This document shows, in pieces, positions 28,583-39,476 of a stretch of DNA of 64,000 nucleotides. Under the pieces are notes generated by a model. That model was not told the DNA's origin, ran no database searches, and saw nothing but the letters and a program-made list of their open reading frames with translations. Position numbers and translations under genes: made by a program. The DNA is taken from the NCBI GenBank assembly GCA_963721175.1, contig CAVRIG010000004.1:1-64000 (forward strand). Reading direction: 5' to 3'. Positions within the stretch are counted from its first letter, which is position 1. Each line of letters opens with the position of its first letter. The stretch comes from Aliishimia sp963721175 (GTDB lineage Bacteria > Pseudomonadota > Alphaproteobacteria > Rhodobacterales > Rhodobacteraceae).

Positions 28583-29298
28583 CGGAGATGGAGGCGCTGG
28601 CGATCCTGCACGCGGAAATGCCGCGGCAGGGGCCGGGCACGGCGGAGGATGTTCTCTGGGCGCTCGAGACGCTCGGGCTTGAAGGCACGGTGCGGATCGT
28701 GGACGCAGGATGTGGACCCGGCGCGGATCTCGAGACGCTGGCGCAGGCCTTGCCTGAGGCGCGGATCACCGGCATCGACATGTTCCCCCATCTCGCCGAA
28801 GAGGCGCGCCAGCGACTGCGGTCGTTTCCGAACGTGACAGTGAAGACCGGCGACATGACCCGGCTCGAGGGCCAGGTGGACCTGATCTGGTGCGCCGGTG
28901 CGCTCTATTTTCTCGGCGTGACCGAGGGGCTGACGGGATGGCGCGACGCTCTGGCGGCGGGCGGCGCGGTGGCGTTTTCCGAACCCGTCCTGCCCGAAGG
29001 ACCGCGCGACGTGGCGGAAGAGTTCTGGGCCGACTATCCCGCGATCACGGACTGGTCGGGTCTGGAGGCGCGTGTCCGCGACGCAGGCTACCACGTTCTG
29101 GCGTCGCGCAACATTGTCGGTGAGGGTTGGGCGGAGTATCAGGAGGCGCAGGCCGCAAGAATTGCCATGCTGACGACCGATGCCGATCCAGTCTCGCAAC
29201 TGGCAACGGTCCTGGCGGCGGCGGCGCGCGAAGTGGCGCTTTGGCGCCGGGCGCCCGAACAGATCCGATATGCGCTGGTCCTGGCGCGCCCGGACTGA
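28579..29298 (+). CDS. class I SAM-dependent methyltransferase
   Basis: 239 residues, start ATG 28579 overlapping the cimA stop. SAM-binding motif I VDAGCGPGADLETLAQ near residue 41, motif II acidic GIDMF near 67, and a motif IV-like LIWCAGALYFLG. A small-molecule methyltransferase of the UbiE/trans-aconitate type is likely; substrate unknown. Coupled to cimA and followed 15 bases later by a phytoene-synthase-like gene. Confidence 0.85.
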   Translation: MTEMEALAILHAEMPRQGPGTAEDVLWALETLGLEGTVRIVDAGCGPGADLETLAQALPEARITGIDMFPHLAEEARQRLRSFPNVTVKTGDMTRLEGQVDLIWCAGALYFLGVTEGLTGWRDALAAGGAVAFSEPVLPEGPRDVAEEFWADYPAITDWSGLEARVRDAGYHVLASRNIVGEGWAEYQEAQAARIAMLTTDADPVSQLATVLAAAAREVALWRRAPEQIRYALVLARPD

Positions 29299-29313
29299 CC
29301 GAGAGAGGTGGCG

Positions 29314-30069
29314 ATGGAATTCGACGACGATCTGAACGCCTGCGCCGCCATCGTCGAGAAGGGCGACCCGCCGCGTTTCCGGACGGCGATGGCCGCACCA
29401 GTTTCGGCGCGCGCGAAGCTTTTCCCGCTTTACGCCTTCAACGTGGAGGTCAGCCGCGCGCCCTGGATGACCGAGGAGCCGATGATCGCGGAGATGCGCC
29501 TGCAATGGTGGCGCGACGCCCTGGAGGAGATCAAGGCGGGCGAGGTCGTGCGGCGGCACGAGGTGGTGACGCCGCTTTCCACGCTGCTCGACGAGGAGAC
29601 AGTGGGGCTTCTGGATGAGCTTGTCGCGGCAAGGCGTTGGGATTGCTACCGGGATCCGTTCGAGGATGCCGCGGATCTCGACCGTTACCTGACCGCGACC
29701 TCGGGCAATTTGATGCAGGTCGCCTGTCACCTGCTGGGCAATCCGAAGGCGCCGGGGTTGAGGGCCGGGTATGGCCTCGGCGTTGCGAACTGGCTGGTGG
29801 CCTGCCCGGAGCTTGAGGCACAGAAACGCGTGCCGCTGGTCGATGGCTCGCATGACGGCATCCGGATCCTGGCGCGCAAGGGACTAACGGCGATCCAGCA
29901 GGCGCGGATCCCGTTCGCGGGTTCGGTCCTACCGGCGTTCTGGCCCGCTTCCGGTGCGGAGAAGATCCTGAAGGCGGCGATGCGGCAGCCGCATCGCGTC
30001 GCGCGGGGGACCTTGCCGACGCCGGGCCGGACGATTTTTGCGCTGAAGGCGTTGCTGGGGAAGCCGTGA
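29314..30069 (+). CDS. squalene/phytoene synthase-family protein (NDUFAF6-like)
   Basis: 251 residues from ATG 29314, with AGAGAGG upstream. It has the all-helical isoprenyl-synthase fold signature (FPLYAFNVEVSRAPWMTEEP, MRLQWWRDALEEI) but lacks clean DxxxD diphosphate-binding motifs, as in NDUFAF6-type members linked to respiratory complex I assembly. A catalytic prenyl-synthase role is therefore doubtful. The last gene of the cimA cluster, convergent with the MFS gene. Confidence 0.8.
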   Translation: MEFDDDLNACAAIVEKGDPPRFRTAMAAPVSARAKLFPLYAFNVEVSRAPWMTEEPMIAEMRLQWWRDALEEIKAGEVVRRHEVVTPLSTLLDEETVGLLDELVAARRWDCYRDPFEDAADLDRYLTATSGNLMQVACHLLGNPKAPGLRAGYGLGVANWLVACPELEAQKRVPLVDGSHDGIRILARKGLTAIQQARIPFAGSVLPAFWPASGAEKILKAAMRQPHRVARGTLPTPGRTIFALKALLGKP

Positions 30070-30091
30070 CGGGCCGGACACCATCCGGCCG

Positions 30092-31378
30092 TCACTTCTC
30101 CGAATAGACGCCCGGCGTGTCGCGCGGCGCATGGCCGCGGCGGCTGATGGCCGGCGGCGACAGGTACCGGCCGCGCAGCGCGAACCAGATGAGTGCTCCG
30201 CCCGCCAGCGTCAGGAACGGCGCCATCGCGAGGTTCACGGCCGTCCAGCCGGTCACCGGATCGCTGCCGATGCAGTTCATCAGCCCGCCCGAGGCCAGCG
30301 ACGCCACAGTGACGGAGCCGAAGACGATCGTATCGTTCAGGCCCTGGATCCGCCCCTGTTCCTCCGGCTTGTGCGCCATCGAGAGCATGGTCGTGGCGCC
30401 GATGAAGCCGAAGTTCCAGCCGAGCCCCAGCAGGATCAGCGCGATGTAGAACTGCGAAAGCTCCACTCCCGACAAGGCCACGCCGCCCGCCGCCGCCAGG
30501 ATCAGCAGGCCCAGCCCGATGATCCGCTCCACCCCGAAGCGCGCGATCAGGTGCCCGGTGAAGAAGGACGGGGCGAACATCGCGAGCACGTGTCCCATGA
30601 CCACGTTCGCCGCATCCGGCTCGGCATAGCCGCAGCCCACCACGGCGAGCGGCGTCGAGGTCATCACGAGGTTCATCAACGCGTAGCTGACCGCGCCGCA
30701 GATGATGGCCACGGCGACCCGCGGGCTGCGCAGCAGTTCGCCGCGGGTCCGCGCATCCGTTCCGGTGTGGACGGCGCGGGGCGGCTTGGGGATGTCGAGC
30801 GCGAAGAACAGGCTCATGCCGACAAGGTTCACGACCATCACCGCCACGTAGATCGGAAAGTACCGCATCACGGTCGCGTCCGCATTGCCGGTCGTCAGCC
30901 AGGCGACGACCTGCGGCCCGATCAGGGCGGAGACCAGGCCGCCCGCCATGACGTAGGAAATCGCCTTTGGGCGGTACTCGGCAGAGGCCGTGTCGGTGGC
31001 GGCGAAGCGGAAAAAGCCCTGGCTCGACATGTAGATGCCGGTGAGGTAGCTGCCCACGAGGAAGATCCAGAAGTTGGACAGCGTCAGCGCGAAGGCGCAA
31101 ACCGCAGCGCCGATCAGGCCTCCCAGCGTTCCCACGAAGAATCCTGCGCGCCGCCCATGGCGTTGCATCAGCGTGGAGAGCCACGGCGCCGTCGTCATCG
31201 ACCCGAAGACGATGAGCGAGATCGGCAGCGTCGCGAGGCAGGCCAGCGGGGTCATCTTCTGCCCGGCGAGCCCGGCGATGACGAAGATCATCGGCATCTG
31301 GCTGCCCAGGAACGCCTGCGCCGCCACCAGAACGGCCACGTTGCGCCGCGCGCGGCTATCGTCGAACTCTGTCGCCAT
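30092..31378 (-). CDS. MFS transporter
   Basis: 428 residues from ATG 31378 (MATEFDDSRARRN), with 12 predicted membrane helices. The first includes VAVLVAAQAFLGSQMPMIFVIAG; the helix 2-3 loop reads STLMQRHGRRAGFF (MFS motif A-like). GTLGGLIGAAVCAFAL and WNFGFIGATTMLSMAH fit the YfcJ/UMF-like exporters. The substrate is not predictable. Short cytoplasmic tail (SRRGHAPRDTPG). The frame is intact; convergent with the phytoene-synthase-like gene. Confidence 0.87.
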   Translation of the reverse strand: MATEFDDSRARRNVAVLVAAQAFLGSQMPMIFVIAGLAGQKMTPLACLATLPISLIVFGSMTTAPWLSTLMQRHGRRAGFFVGTLGGLIGAAVCAFALTLSNFWIFLVGSYLTGIYMSSQGFFRFAATDTASAEYRPKAISYVMAGGLVSALIGPQVVAWLTTGNADATVMRYFPIYVAVMVVNLVGMSLFFALDIPKPPRAVHTGTDARTRGELLRSPRVAVAIICGAVSYALMNLVMTSTPLAVVGCGYAEPDAANVVMGHVLAMFAPSFFTGHLIARFGVERIIGLGLLILAAAGGVALSGVELSQFYIALILLGLGWNFGFIGATTMLSMAHKPEEQGRIQGLNDTIVFGSVTVASLASGGLMNCIGSDPVTGWTAVNLAMAPFLTLAGGALIWFALRGRYLSPPAISRRGHAPRDTPGVYSEK

Positions 31379-31456
31379 GCGCTGTGCTCTACCGCCCTTG
31401 TCCCGGCGCGTCCAGCGGGTAGGTTCGGGCCGAACTGCACAAGGAGACCGCGCGAC

Positions 31457-32092
31457 ATGCACAGCGCCGGACGGATCATCACCTGCGACGCGGACGTCGC
31501 CGAGGGCGCGGACTGGCTGGCCCGGCAGGATCCGCGCTGGCAGGGCGTGATGCGGTTGTGCTGCCCGCTGCCGCTCAGGCGGCGACCGGACGGATTCGCG
31601 CAGCTTCTGAACGCGATCGTCGCTCAGCAAATTTCCGTCGCCTCCGCCGCGGCAACTTGGCGCCGGATCGAAGATGCCGGCCTGACGACCGAGGCCGCGG
31701 TAGCGCGCGCCGACGACGATCTGCTCAGGTCCGTGGGGTTCTCGCGGCAGAAGATGCGCTATGCCCGCGCATTGGCCGAGGCGGGAATCGACTACGAAGC
31801 GCTGCGGCAGGCCGAGACGCGCGCGGTCGTGGAGCAATTGACAGCCGTTCCCGGGATCGGCATCTGGACGGCGGAAATCTACGCGATGTTCACGCTGGGC
31901 CATGCCGATGTCTTTGCGCCCGGCGATCTGGCGCTGCAGGAGGCCGCCCGGCTTCTGTTCGATCTGCCCGCACGGCCGCGCGAAAAGGCGCTGCGCGCGA
32001 TGGCGGAGGACTGGTCGCCCTGGCGGTCGGTTGCGGCGCCGTGGCTTTGGGCCTACTACCAGCTGGAGAAGAACAGGGAAGGGATCAGATGA
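31457..32092 (+). CDS. DNA-3-methyladenine glycosylase II-like (AlkA-type) protein
   Basis: 211 residues from ATG 31457 with AAGGAGA upstream. HhH-GPD superfamily: helix-hairpin-helix VEQLTAVPGIGIWTAEIY near residue 131, then the catalytic Asp in FAPGDLALQEAARL near 156, and NAIVAQQISVASAAATW near 50. It removes alkylated bases in base-excision repair. The stop overlaps the ATG of the next gene (ATGA), giving an operon with the esterase. Confidence 0.88.
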   Translation: MHSAGRIITCDADVAEGADWLARQDPRWQGVMRLCCPLPLRRRPDGFAQLLNAIVAQQISVASAAATWRRIEDAGLTTEAAVARADDDLLRSVGFSRQKMRYARALAEAGIDYEALRQAETRAVVEQLTAVPGIGIWTAEIYAMFTLGHADVFAPGDLALQEAARLLFDLPARPREKALRAMAEDWSPWRSVAAPWLWAYYQLEKNREGIR

Positions 32093-32761
32093 CGCGCGTA
32101 TTGCAGGCAGGCCGGGCAGGGCCGCATCTCGGGAACGACGCGATCGGTCGTGGTGTTCCTGCACGGCTACGGCGCCAACGGCGCGGACCTGCTGGGGCTG
32201 GCCGACCCGCTGAGGCGAGCATCTGCCCGACACGCTCTTCGTCGCGCCCGACGCGCCCGAGAGCGTGCCCGGGCATGCCCTTCGGCTTCCAGTGGTTCCC
32301 GATCCCGTGGATCGACGGATCCATCCGAGGAGGAGGCCGAGCGCGGGCTTCTGGCCGCCGCCGATGACCTCAACGCCTTTCTCGATGCGCTGATGGTGGA
32401 CGAGGACGTGCTGCCCGAGCAGGTCGTGCTTTTCGGCTTTTCCCAGGGCACGATGATGGCCCTGCATGTCGCGCCGCGGCGCGAGGATGAATGGCGGGCA
32501 TCGTGGCCTTTTCCGGGCGGCTGCTGCGCCCCGAACTGCTGGTCGACGAGGCGGTGCAGACCGCCCGCCGGTGCTGCTGGTGCATGGCGACGCCGACGAG
32601 GTGGTGCCGCCGCAGTCTCTGCCGCAGGCCGCCGAGGCGCTGCAGGAGGCGGGCTGGAAGGACGTCTTATGCCCATGTCATGAAGGGCACCGGCCACGGC
32701 ATCGCGCCCGACGGGCTGAGCGTGGCGCTGGCCTTCATGCGCCGACAAGCTGGGGCTTTGA
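32089..32761 (+). CDS. phospholipase/carboxylesterase-type alpha/beta hydrolase (frameshifted here)
   Basis: About 224 residues spread over frames. VVVFLHGYGANGADLLGLAD (oxyanion HG), nucleophile elbow LFGFSQGTMMALH (GxSxG), acid in LLVHGDADEVVPPQSL, and the catalytic His in MKGTGHGIAPDG complete a Ser-Asp-His triad. The ending MRDKLGL to TGA 32759-32761 is seen after correcting one base. YpfH/carboxylesterase class; physiological ester unknown. Translationally coupled to the glycosylase gene. Confidence 0.82.
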
Positions 32762-32775
32762 GAGGGAGATTCTGG

Positions 32776-33076
32776 ATGCTGATCGTCACAGGAACAATCG
32801 AGGTGCCGGACGGCGCGTTCGAGAAGGCCCGCCCCGCCATTCGCAAGATGGTCGAGGCGACGTTGGCCGAGACGGGCTGCATCACGTACGGCTTCTCGGC
32901 AGGATCCGGACCGGCCGAATCGCTTGCGGGTCTACGAGGAATGGGAGGGGCGCGCGGCGCTGGATGCGCATTTCGCCTCTGCGCACATGGCGGAATTCCG
33001 CAAGTCGCTGGCCGATGTCGGGCCCATAAAGCGCGACGTGGTCGCCATCGAGGCGGGCAAGATCGAGCCTCTGTGA
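32776..33076 (+). CDS. antibiotic-biosynthesis-monooxygenase (ABM) domain protein (one frameshift)
   Basis: About 99 residues, ATG 32776 after GAGGGAG. MLIVTGTIEVPDGAFEKARP opens a ferredoxin-like ABM domain. After one inserted base near 32910 it continues LRVYEEWEGRAALDAHFASA and ends IKRDVVAIEAGKIEPL. Such YgiN-like small dimers act as quinol or small-aromatic monooxygenases or as sensors; this one is unassigned. 14 bases after the esterase, so the same operon. Confidence 0.8.
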
Positions 33077-33288
33077 CGCTCGATCATCGGGGGCTCCGGC
33101 ACCTGTGGACAAACGTCACATGCCTGTCACGCAAGCGCGCTAACCAGCAGGCGACATGTAGTGGTGCATCAAGGGCTTGTCAGCCGTTCGCCACGATATA
33201 TAGTCGCTTCAAGAGCCGGGGTGGGGATCCCTTGCGGCGCTCCCAAATCCCGGGTCCGAAGCAGGGCAGACAGGGCGGGATACGAGTC

Positions 33289-33904
33289 ATGATTGAAGGC
33301 GCGGTAGTGGATCGAAGTCGGGAAGACTTCAGAACGGAATTCACGCGAAGTCCGGGCGCGCTGAAGCATCATCCGGCGCTGGTTCTGAACGCGGATTACC
33401 GGCCGCTGTCCTACTATCCGCTTTCGCTCTGGCCCTGGCAGGAAGCGGTGAAGGCCGCGTGGCTCGAGCGGGTCGATATCGTCGCCGAATACGAGGAGGT
33501 GGTGCGCAGCCCGAGCACGGAGATCCGGATCCCGTCCGTCGTGGTGCTCAAGGATTACGTCAAACCGCAAAAGCGCGTGGCCTTCACGCGCTTCAATCTG
33601 TTCCTGCGGGACGAGTTCCGCTGCCAGTATTGCGGCGCGCGGGGCGATCTGACCTTCGACCACGTCGTGCCGCGCGCCTCGCGGCGGGGTGACGAGCTGG
33701 GAGAACGTCGTCGCGGCCTGCTCGCCCTGCAACCTGCGCAAGGGCTCGAAGAGCGCTGCGCCAGGTCCGGGCTGAGCCTGCGCCGTCCGCCGCGCCAGCC
33801 CGGGGCCGGAGGAATTGCGCAACATGGGCCGGAAGTTTCCGCCCAACTACCTGCACGACAGCTGGATGGACTTCCTCTACTGGGATGCCGAACTGCAAGC
33901 GTAA
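33289..33904 (+). CDS. HNH endonuclease-domain protein (frameshifted here)
   Basis: About 205 residues from ATG 33289. The N-terminal conserved segment (LVLNADYRPLSYYPLSLWPWQEAV, VVVLKDYV) is followed by the HNH core: FRCQYCGARGDLTFDHVVPRA (zinc CxxC, catalytic DH) and, in another frame, NVVAACSPCNLRKG with the second CxxC. C-terminus NYLHDSWMDFLYWDAEL. This solo bacterial HNH family is very widespread and function is unclear. Breaks lie near 33690 and 33780. Confidence 0.85.
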
Positions 33905-33928
33905 CCGCCAGCGATCGCCGCAGAAGCG

Positions 33929-34195
33929 TTACCCATCGGGCATCGTCAAGCTGTACGTCTTGCCGCCTCGCGCCATCATCACCTTGCCGTCGTCGATGCC
34001 GAGGATCCTGTCGCGGCCGGCCTGTTCACCGACACCGAGCTTCAGGATCCTGCCGTTCGGCGCGCGCAACAGCGCGCGGGGTTGATCACCGCCCGTCATC
34101 GTCCCGATCAGCGCCATGCCGCGGGGCAGGTCGGCGCGCAGCGTGGCAGCGGCCTCGGTCTCCGCCGAAATCGGTGTGGTCTCGTTCGTGTTCAT
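33929..34195 (-). CDS. small protein with PilP/GspC-like beta domain
   Basis: 88 residues. The second half reads RILKLGVGEQAGRDRILGIDDGKVMMARGGKTYSLTMPDG, resembling the small beta domain of GspC/PilP-type pilus or secretion assembly proteins (short repeats of LxxGxxV..I..V.....G). It has no signal peptide or membrane helix, so a different role is possible. Convergent with the HNH gene and downstream of purF. Confidence 0.6.
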   Translation of the reverse strand: MNTNETTPISAETEAAATLRADLPRGMALIGTMTGGDQPRALLRAPNGRILKLGVGEQAGRDRILGIDDGKVMMARGGKTYSLTMPDG

Positions 34196-34331
34196 GGCTC
34201 ATGGTCCGCAGTGTCGAGATCGCCGACTATCAGCGGCGCCGAACCCGGCAAAATGGGGCTTATGATGCAGATGCAGAAAGGCGCCGACGATATGCTGCGG
34301 CGCAGCGGAAACCCGCCGATCCGCGGGAGAT

Positions 34332-35849
34332 CTATTCGGCCGCGGTCTTCAGCTGGAAGCCCTTCTCGATCATGTCGGCCGGTTCGACCGGATATTCGCC
34401 CGAGAAGCAGGCGTCGCAATATTGCGGGCATTGCGCATTGCGGCCCGACGGCCTCGCCGACGGCGCGGTAAAGCCCGTCGAGCGAGATGAACTTGAGGCT
34501 GTTGACGGCCAGATGCGCGCACATCTCGTCCTCGGACATGGTTGCGGCCAGCAGCTTCTCGCGCTGCGGCGTGTCGACGCCATAAAAACAGGGCCAGGCC
34601 GTGGGCGGCGAGGCGATGCGGAAATGTACCTCTGCCGCACCGGCGTCGAGGATCATCTCCTTGATCTTGCGGCTGGTGGTGCCGCGCACCACGCAATCGT
34701 CGACCAGGATCACCCGCTTGCCCCGGATCAGCGCCCGGTTGACGTTCAGCTTCAGCCGCACGCCCATGTTGCGGATCTGCTCGGTCGGCTCGATGAAGGT
34801 CCGGCCCATGTACTGGTTGCGGATGATCCCCATGGCATAGGGGATGCCCGATTCCAGCGAAAAGCCGATCGCCGCCGGGGTGCCGCAATCCGGCACCGGG
34901 CAGACGAGATCGGCGTCGACCGGGCTTTCCTTGGCCAGTTCCGCGACCGATCGCCGCGCGCGTCTCATAGACCGACCGCCCGCCGAGGATCGAATCGGGG
35001 CGCGAGAAATAGACATGCTCGAAGATGCAGAAGCGCGGGCTTTTCGGGCGGAACGGCTTGCGGCTCTCGATCGCGCCGTCGGAGGTGATGACGACCATCT
35101 CGCCCGGCTCGATCTCGCGGACGAACTCGGCGCCGATGATGTCGAGCGCGCAGGTTTCCGAACTCAGCGCCCAGCCGTCGTCGCTGATCCGGCCGAGCAC
35201 CAGCGGGCGCACGCCCAGCGGGTCGCGCACGCCGATCAGCTTGGTGCGGGTCATGGCGACGACGGAAAACGCGCCCTCGACCCGGCGCAGCGCGTCTTCC
35301 ATCCGTTCGGGGATGTCGCTTCTGCAGGGACCGGGCCATCAGGTGGATGATGCATTCGCTGTCCGACGAGGACTGGAAGATCGAGCCGCGCTCGATCAGC
35401 TCGCGTCGCAGCGCGTCGGCATTGGTGATGTTGCCGTTATGCGCGATCGCGGCGCCGCCCATCGCGAATTCGCCGAAGAACGGCTGCACGTCGCGGATCG
35501 CCGTGTTGCCCTTGGACCCGGTGGTGGAATAGCGCACATGCCCGATGGCAAGCGGGCCCGGCAGCGTGTCCATCACGTCCTGGCTGGTGAAGTTGTCGCG
35601 GACATAGCCGAAGCGGCGGGCGGAGTTGAACCCGGTCTCCGGGTGGTGGGTGACGATGCCGCCGGCCTCCTGTCCGCGATGCTGCAGCGCGTGCAGGCCG
35701 AGGGCGACGAAATTGGCCGCGTCCTGGGCGCCGATCACGCCGAAGATGCCGCATTCCTCGTGCAGCTTGTCATCGTCTCCGCCGCTTACGGCATCGAAAT
35801 CGAATGGATGGGCGGGGGGGAATTGAGCGTGCTTGGCAACGTCTGTCAC
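34332..35849 (-). CDS. purF: amidophosphoribosyltransferase (frameshifted here)
   Basis: First committed enzyme of purine synthesis (PRPP plus Gln to phosphoribosylamine). The Ntn glutaminase nucleophile is the Cys in LHEECGIFGVIGAQD; RYSTTGSKGNTAIRDVQPF and AHNGNITNADALR follow. The C-terminal PRTase domain has VILVDDCVVRGTTSRKI (PRPP loop). Ends GFQLKTAAE. Frame breaks lie near 35325, 34965 and 34450. I take a GTG at 35849 as start. The literal frame also continues upstream into the Hint gene, which I attribute to an indel. About 505 residues, a normal length. Confidence 0.92.
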
Positions 35850-35967
35850 GGGCGGGCAGCTCCAAATCCGGTGAGCATGTGCGGCCCGTGTATCAAGTCT
35901 GGTGCAGACTGTCATCCGACTATCACATTCGGGACCTGCCCCCGGTTGCCGGATCGCGCGCTTGTGT

Positions 35968-36573
35968 TCAGAACATGCGCATACGATCCCGGAAACGGGG
36001 CGCGGCAGGTCATCGGCGGCCTGCCGCATATCGAAGTGACCGGCATCGATGAGCGTGATCAGGCCGCGCGCGTCGGCAAAGCGCAGGGTCTGGAAGAAGG
36101 CATCGGCCATGGGGCGGGCGTGCACCAGCATTCCGGTCTGGGCCCACAGCATCTCTTCGCTGTCAAAACCAAGGGTGCGGTATTGGCCGGCATCACCGTC
36201 GGGGCGCCGAATTCCGCGCAGACCTTCAAAGGCGCGAAGCGGAAGGCTGACATGGTCGCTGTCGGCGTCGAAATGCAGCGGTGCCTCAATGCCGATCAGC
36301 GTATCGGCGGGGAGAACGAGGTCCGAACAGTTGTCCAGGGCGCCCGCCGGGACGAAGAGAGCGGCATCGAGAGGTTGCGGGCGTCCGATCCAGGAGATGG
36401 GTGCGAAGCCTCCGTCCAGCGTCGCGACCTGGTCGCCCGGGGTCAGCGTGGCGACCGCGGTCCAGCCTTCGGGTGTCTCCAGCATGGTGTCGAGGGCGAG
36501 GTTCAACCATCGCGCCTTTAACTGCCAGCGCGCTATTGACTTCTGCGAATTCTGCTGTGTGACGAGTGAACAT
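35968..36573 (-). CDS. Hint-domain protein (frameshifted here)
   Basis: About 200 residues. A hedgehog/intein (Hint)-type fold is indicated by LNLALDTMLETPEGWTAV, LTPGDQVATLDGGFAPISWIG and LFVPAGAL....VLPADTLIGIEA, ending near HFDMRQAADDLPRP. Hint proteins of this sort are abundant in Rhodobacteraceae, often as C-terminal parts of exported proteins. Start is uncertain: ATG 36573 (MFTRHTAEF) has a good AGGA site but needs a frame change near 36520. A TGA at 35968-35970 fits the end after one indel near 35990. Confidence 0.6.
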
Positions 36574-36916
36574 CCTCTGGTCTCCGTTCTGTGTCGCCCT
36601 GCGGCGGGTTTCGTTGTCTGGAGACCAGTTGTGGCGGCCAATATTTGCCGTAATTTCGTCACAATCTGGTTTTCATTAAGGCTTTGTTTGCAACTACACA
36701 AAAGTGGAGGCGCTAAGTCGCAACTGTGGCCGCTGCGCGAAACGGAATTAACCGCGCCTTAACCTTGGCACGGCGACAGAAAGCCCGAGCGCGGAATCGC
36801 GTTGCGAGTCCCAGAACGGAGATTCGCAGCGAAACGCGAACAAATCACTCGGCCCATCCCGCGACACGTCGCGGGAAACCATGTCGAAATTGAGGAATTT
36901 TCCGGTCCGAAACCGG
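36574..36916. other. intergenic with promoter and CtrA-like box
   Basis: 343 bases upstream of the Hint gene and downstream of cvpA. AT-rich at 36640-36720. It contains the TTAA-N7-TTAA box at 36748 and no protein-like frame. Confidence 0.4.
36748..36763. promoter_or_regulatory. CtrA-like box TTAA-N7-TTAAC
   Basis: TTAA (36748-36751), seven bases, TTAAC (36759-36763): the canonical full CtrA site, about 175 bases upstream of the Hint gene start. Confidence 0.45.
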
Positions 36917-37464
36917 TCAGTTGCAGACGGACACGAGTTGGTCGTACTGGCGTTTCGAACCAGCCGACGACCGCCTCCGGGTTCTGTTCGGCGATCCTGT
37001 CGTTGAACCGCGTGAAGACGGCGGCGGACCGGCTCGTGTCCACCATCTGCGCCTCCTGGCCCATCGTGTCTGTAGACGAAGAAGGCGATCGCAACCAGCA
37101 GGACGCCCCGCACGACACCGAAGAGGAACCCCAGGCCCTGGTCAACTCCACCCAGAGCGGTTCTTTGCACCAGCGACGAAAAGAGCGGGGTGAAGAGCGA
37201 CATGACGATGAGCGCCGCGACGAATACAATCGCGAAGGCGCCGCCCAGGCTGAAGATGCAGCTGTCGGCCACGAATTCGCCGACCATCGGGATTTCCTTC
37301 ACCAGAGGCTGAACCTGCGGCGCAAAAAGGAATGCCACGATCGCCGCCACGATCCAGCCGACGATCGCCATGGCTTCGCGCACCAGCCCGCGACCATAGG
37401 CCAGCAGGGCCGACAGCACGATCACCGCCGCCACGACGCCGTCGATGAGGGTGAAACCTTCCAT
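36917..37464 (-). CDS. cvpA: CvpA-family membrane protein (frameshifted here)
   Basis: About 182 residues from ATG 37464 (MEGFTLIDGVVAAVIVLSA). Four membrane helices with the conserved RGLVREAMAIVGWIVAA and FVAALIVMSLFTPLFSSLVQ, then GGVDQGLGFLFGVVRGVLLV. After a break near 37070 a cytoplasmic tail reads MGQEAQMVDTSRS and ends YDQLVSVCN to TGA 36917-36919 once a base near 36955 is corrected. CvpA affects envelope integrity and colicin V production; next to radA and purF, a common arrangement. Confidence 0.85.
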
Positions 37465-37512
37465 GGTCTTGTCTGCCTTCTCTGCCCCGGAGTCGCCTGA
37501 GTCGAACGGCGC

Positions 37513-38873
<1,361 letters not shown>

Positions 38874-38914
38874 GCCTGCTCAATGCCTCGCGCCGCGGGG
38901 AGGAACAAGCCGTT

Positions 38915-39349
38915 TCAGTGCTTCTCGGGTCGCTCGCTCAGCCAGCCGATCAGGATCGACGCGAGGATCAGCGCTGTGAAGAGATAGAGCCCCCAGGCGA
39001 TCTCGATCCGGCCCACGCCGACGCCCTTGAAGATCACCACGTAGAGCGCGATCAGGAATATGTCGGCCATCGCGAGCTTGCCCAGCAGACCAAGTGCGGG
39101 ACCGACCCGCGGGCTGAGCAGGTCGAAGTGCAACAGCGCGATCCCGATGGTCTTGAGATAGGGCGCAAAGATCGCGAAGGCCGTCACCACCAGTGCCAGG
39201 AACACGTCGCTTCGCCACAGCGACTGCAGACCGGTGATGACGGAAATCTCGCTCAGGCCGAAGAGCGGCAGCAAACCGGCGCGCATCAGCGGCGCGAACC
39301 ACGCGACGGGGTAGAGGATCAGGAGCGAGAGGTTGAGATAGCGCAGCAT
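38915..39349 (-). CDS. paraquat-inducible protein A-like membrane protein
   Basis: 144 residues with four membrane helices (LNLSLLILYPVAWFAPLM, VFLALVVTAFAIFAPYL, FLIALYVVIFKGVGVG, LYLFTALILASILIGWL). It corresponds to one PqiA repeat and lacks the Cys-rich zinc segment of full PqiA. PqiA partners PqiB in lipid trafficking, but no PqiB/MCE gene is adjacent. It is 41 bases downstream-adjacent to radA's start on the same strand, so it is upstream in the same transcript. Confidence 0.75.
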   Translation of the reverse strand: MLRYLNLSLLILYPVAWFAPLMRAGLLPLFGLSEISVITGLQSLWRSDVFLALVVTAFAIFAPYLKTIGIALLHFDLLSPRVGPALGLLGKLAMADIFLIALYVVIFKGVGVGRIEIAWGLYLFTALILASILIGWLSERPEKH

Positions 39350-39476
39350 GCTTTGACGGAACCAGTCTGACGGGCGCTGTCAGGAGCGACGGACCTTGAC
39401 TGCCAGGCCCGGACACGTGCCCGGGCCGGCCAATCGCCGATGCATTCGGCTCATGCACAACATCAAGATCGCCGTG

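Noticed and set aside
27193..29298. A 701-codon plus-strand frame covering cimA and the methyltransferase
   Set aside because: Only its end (28579-29298) and the stretch near 27870-28280 are real coding frame; the rest reads cimA out of frame because of indels.
30131..31456. Long plus-strand frame opposite the MFS transporter
   Set aside because: Its translation is His/Arg/Gly-rich antisense of a 12-helix transporter; the minus strand has the coherent protein.
32491..35088. An 865-codon plus-strand frame from the esterase through the HNH gene into purF
   Set aside because: It combines a few in-frame esterase, ABM and HNH pieces with the antisense of purF; the known domains are split by it.
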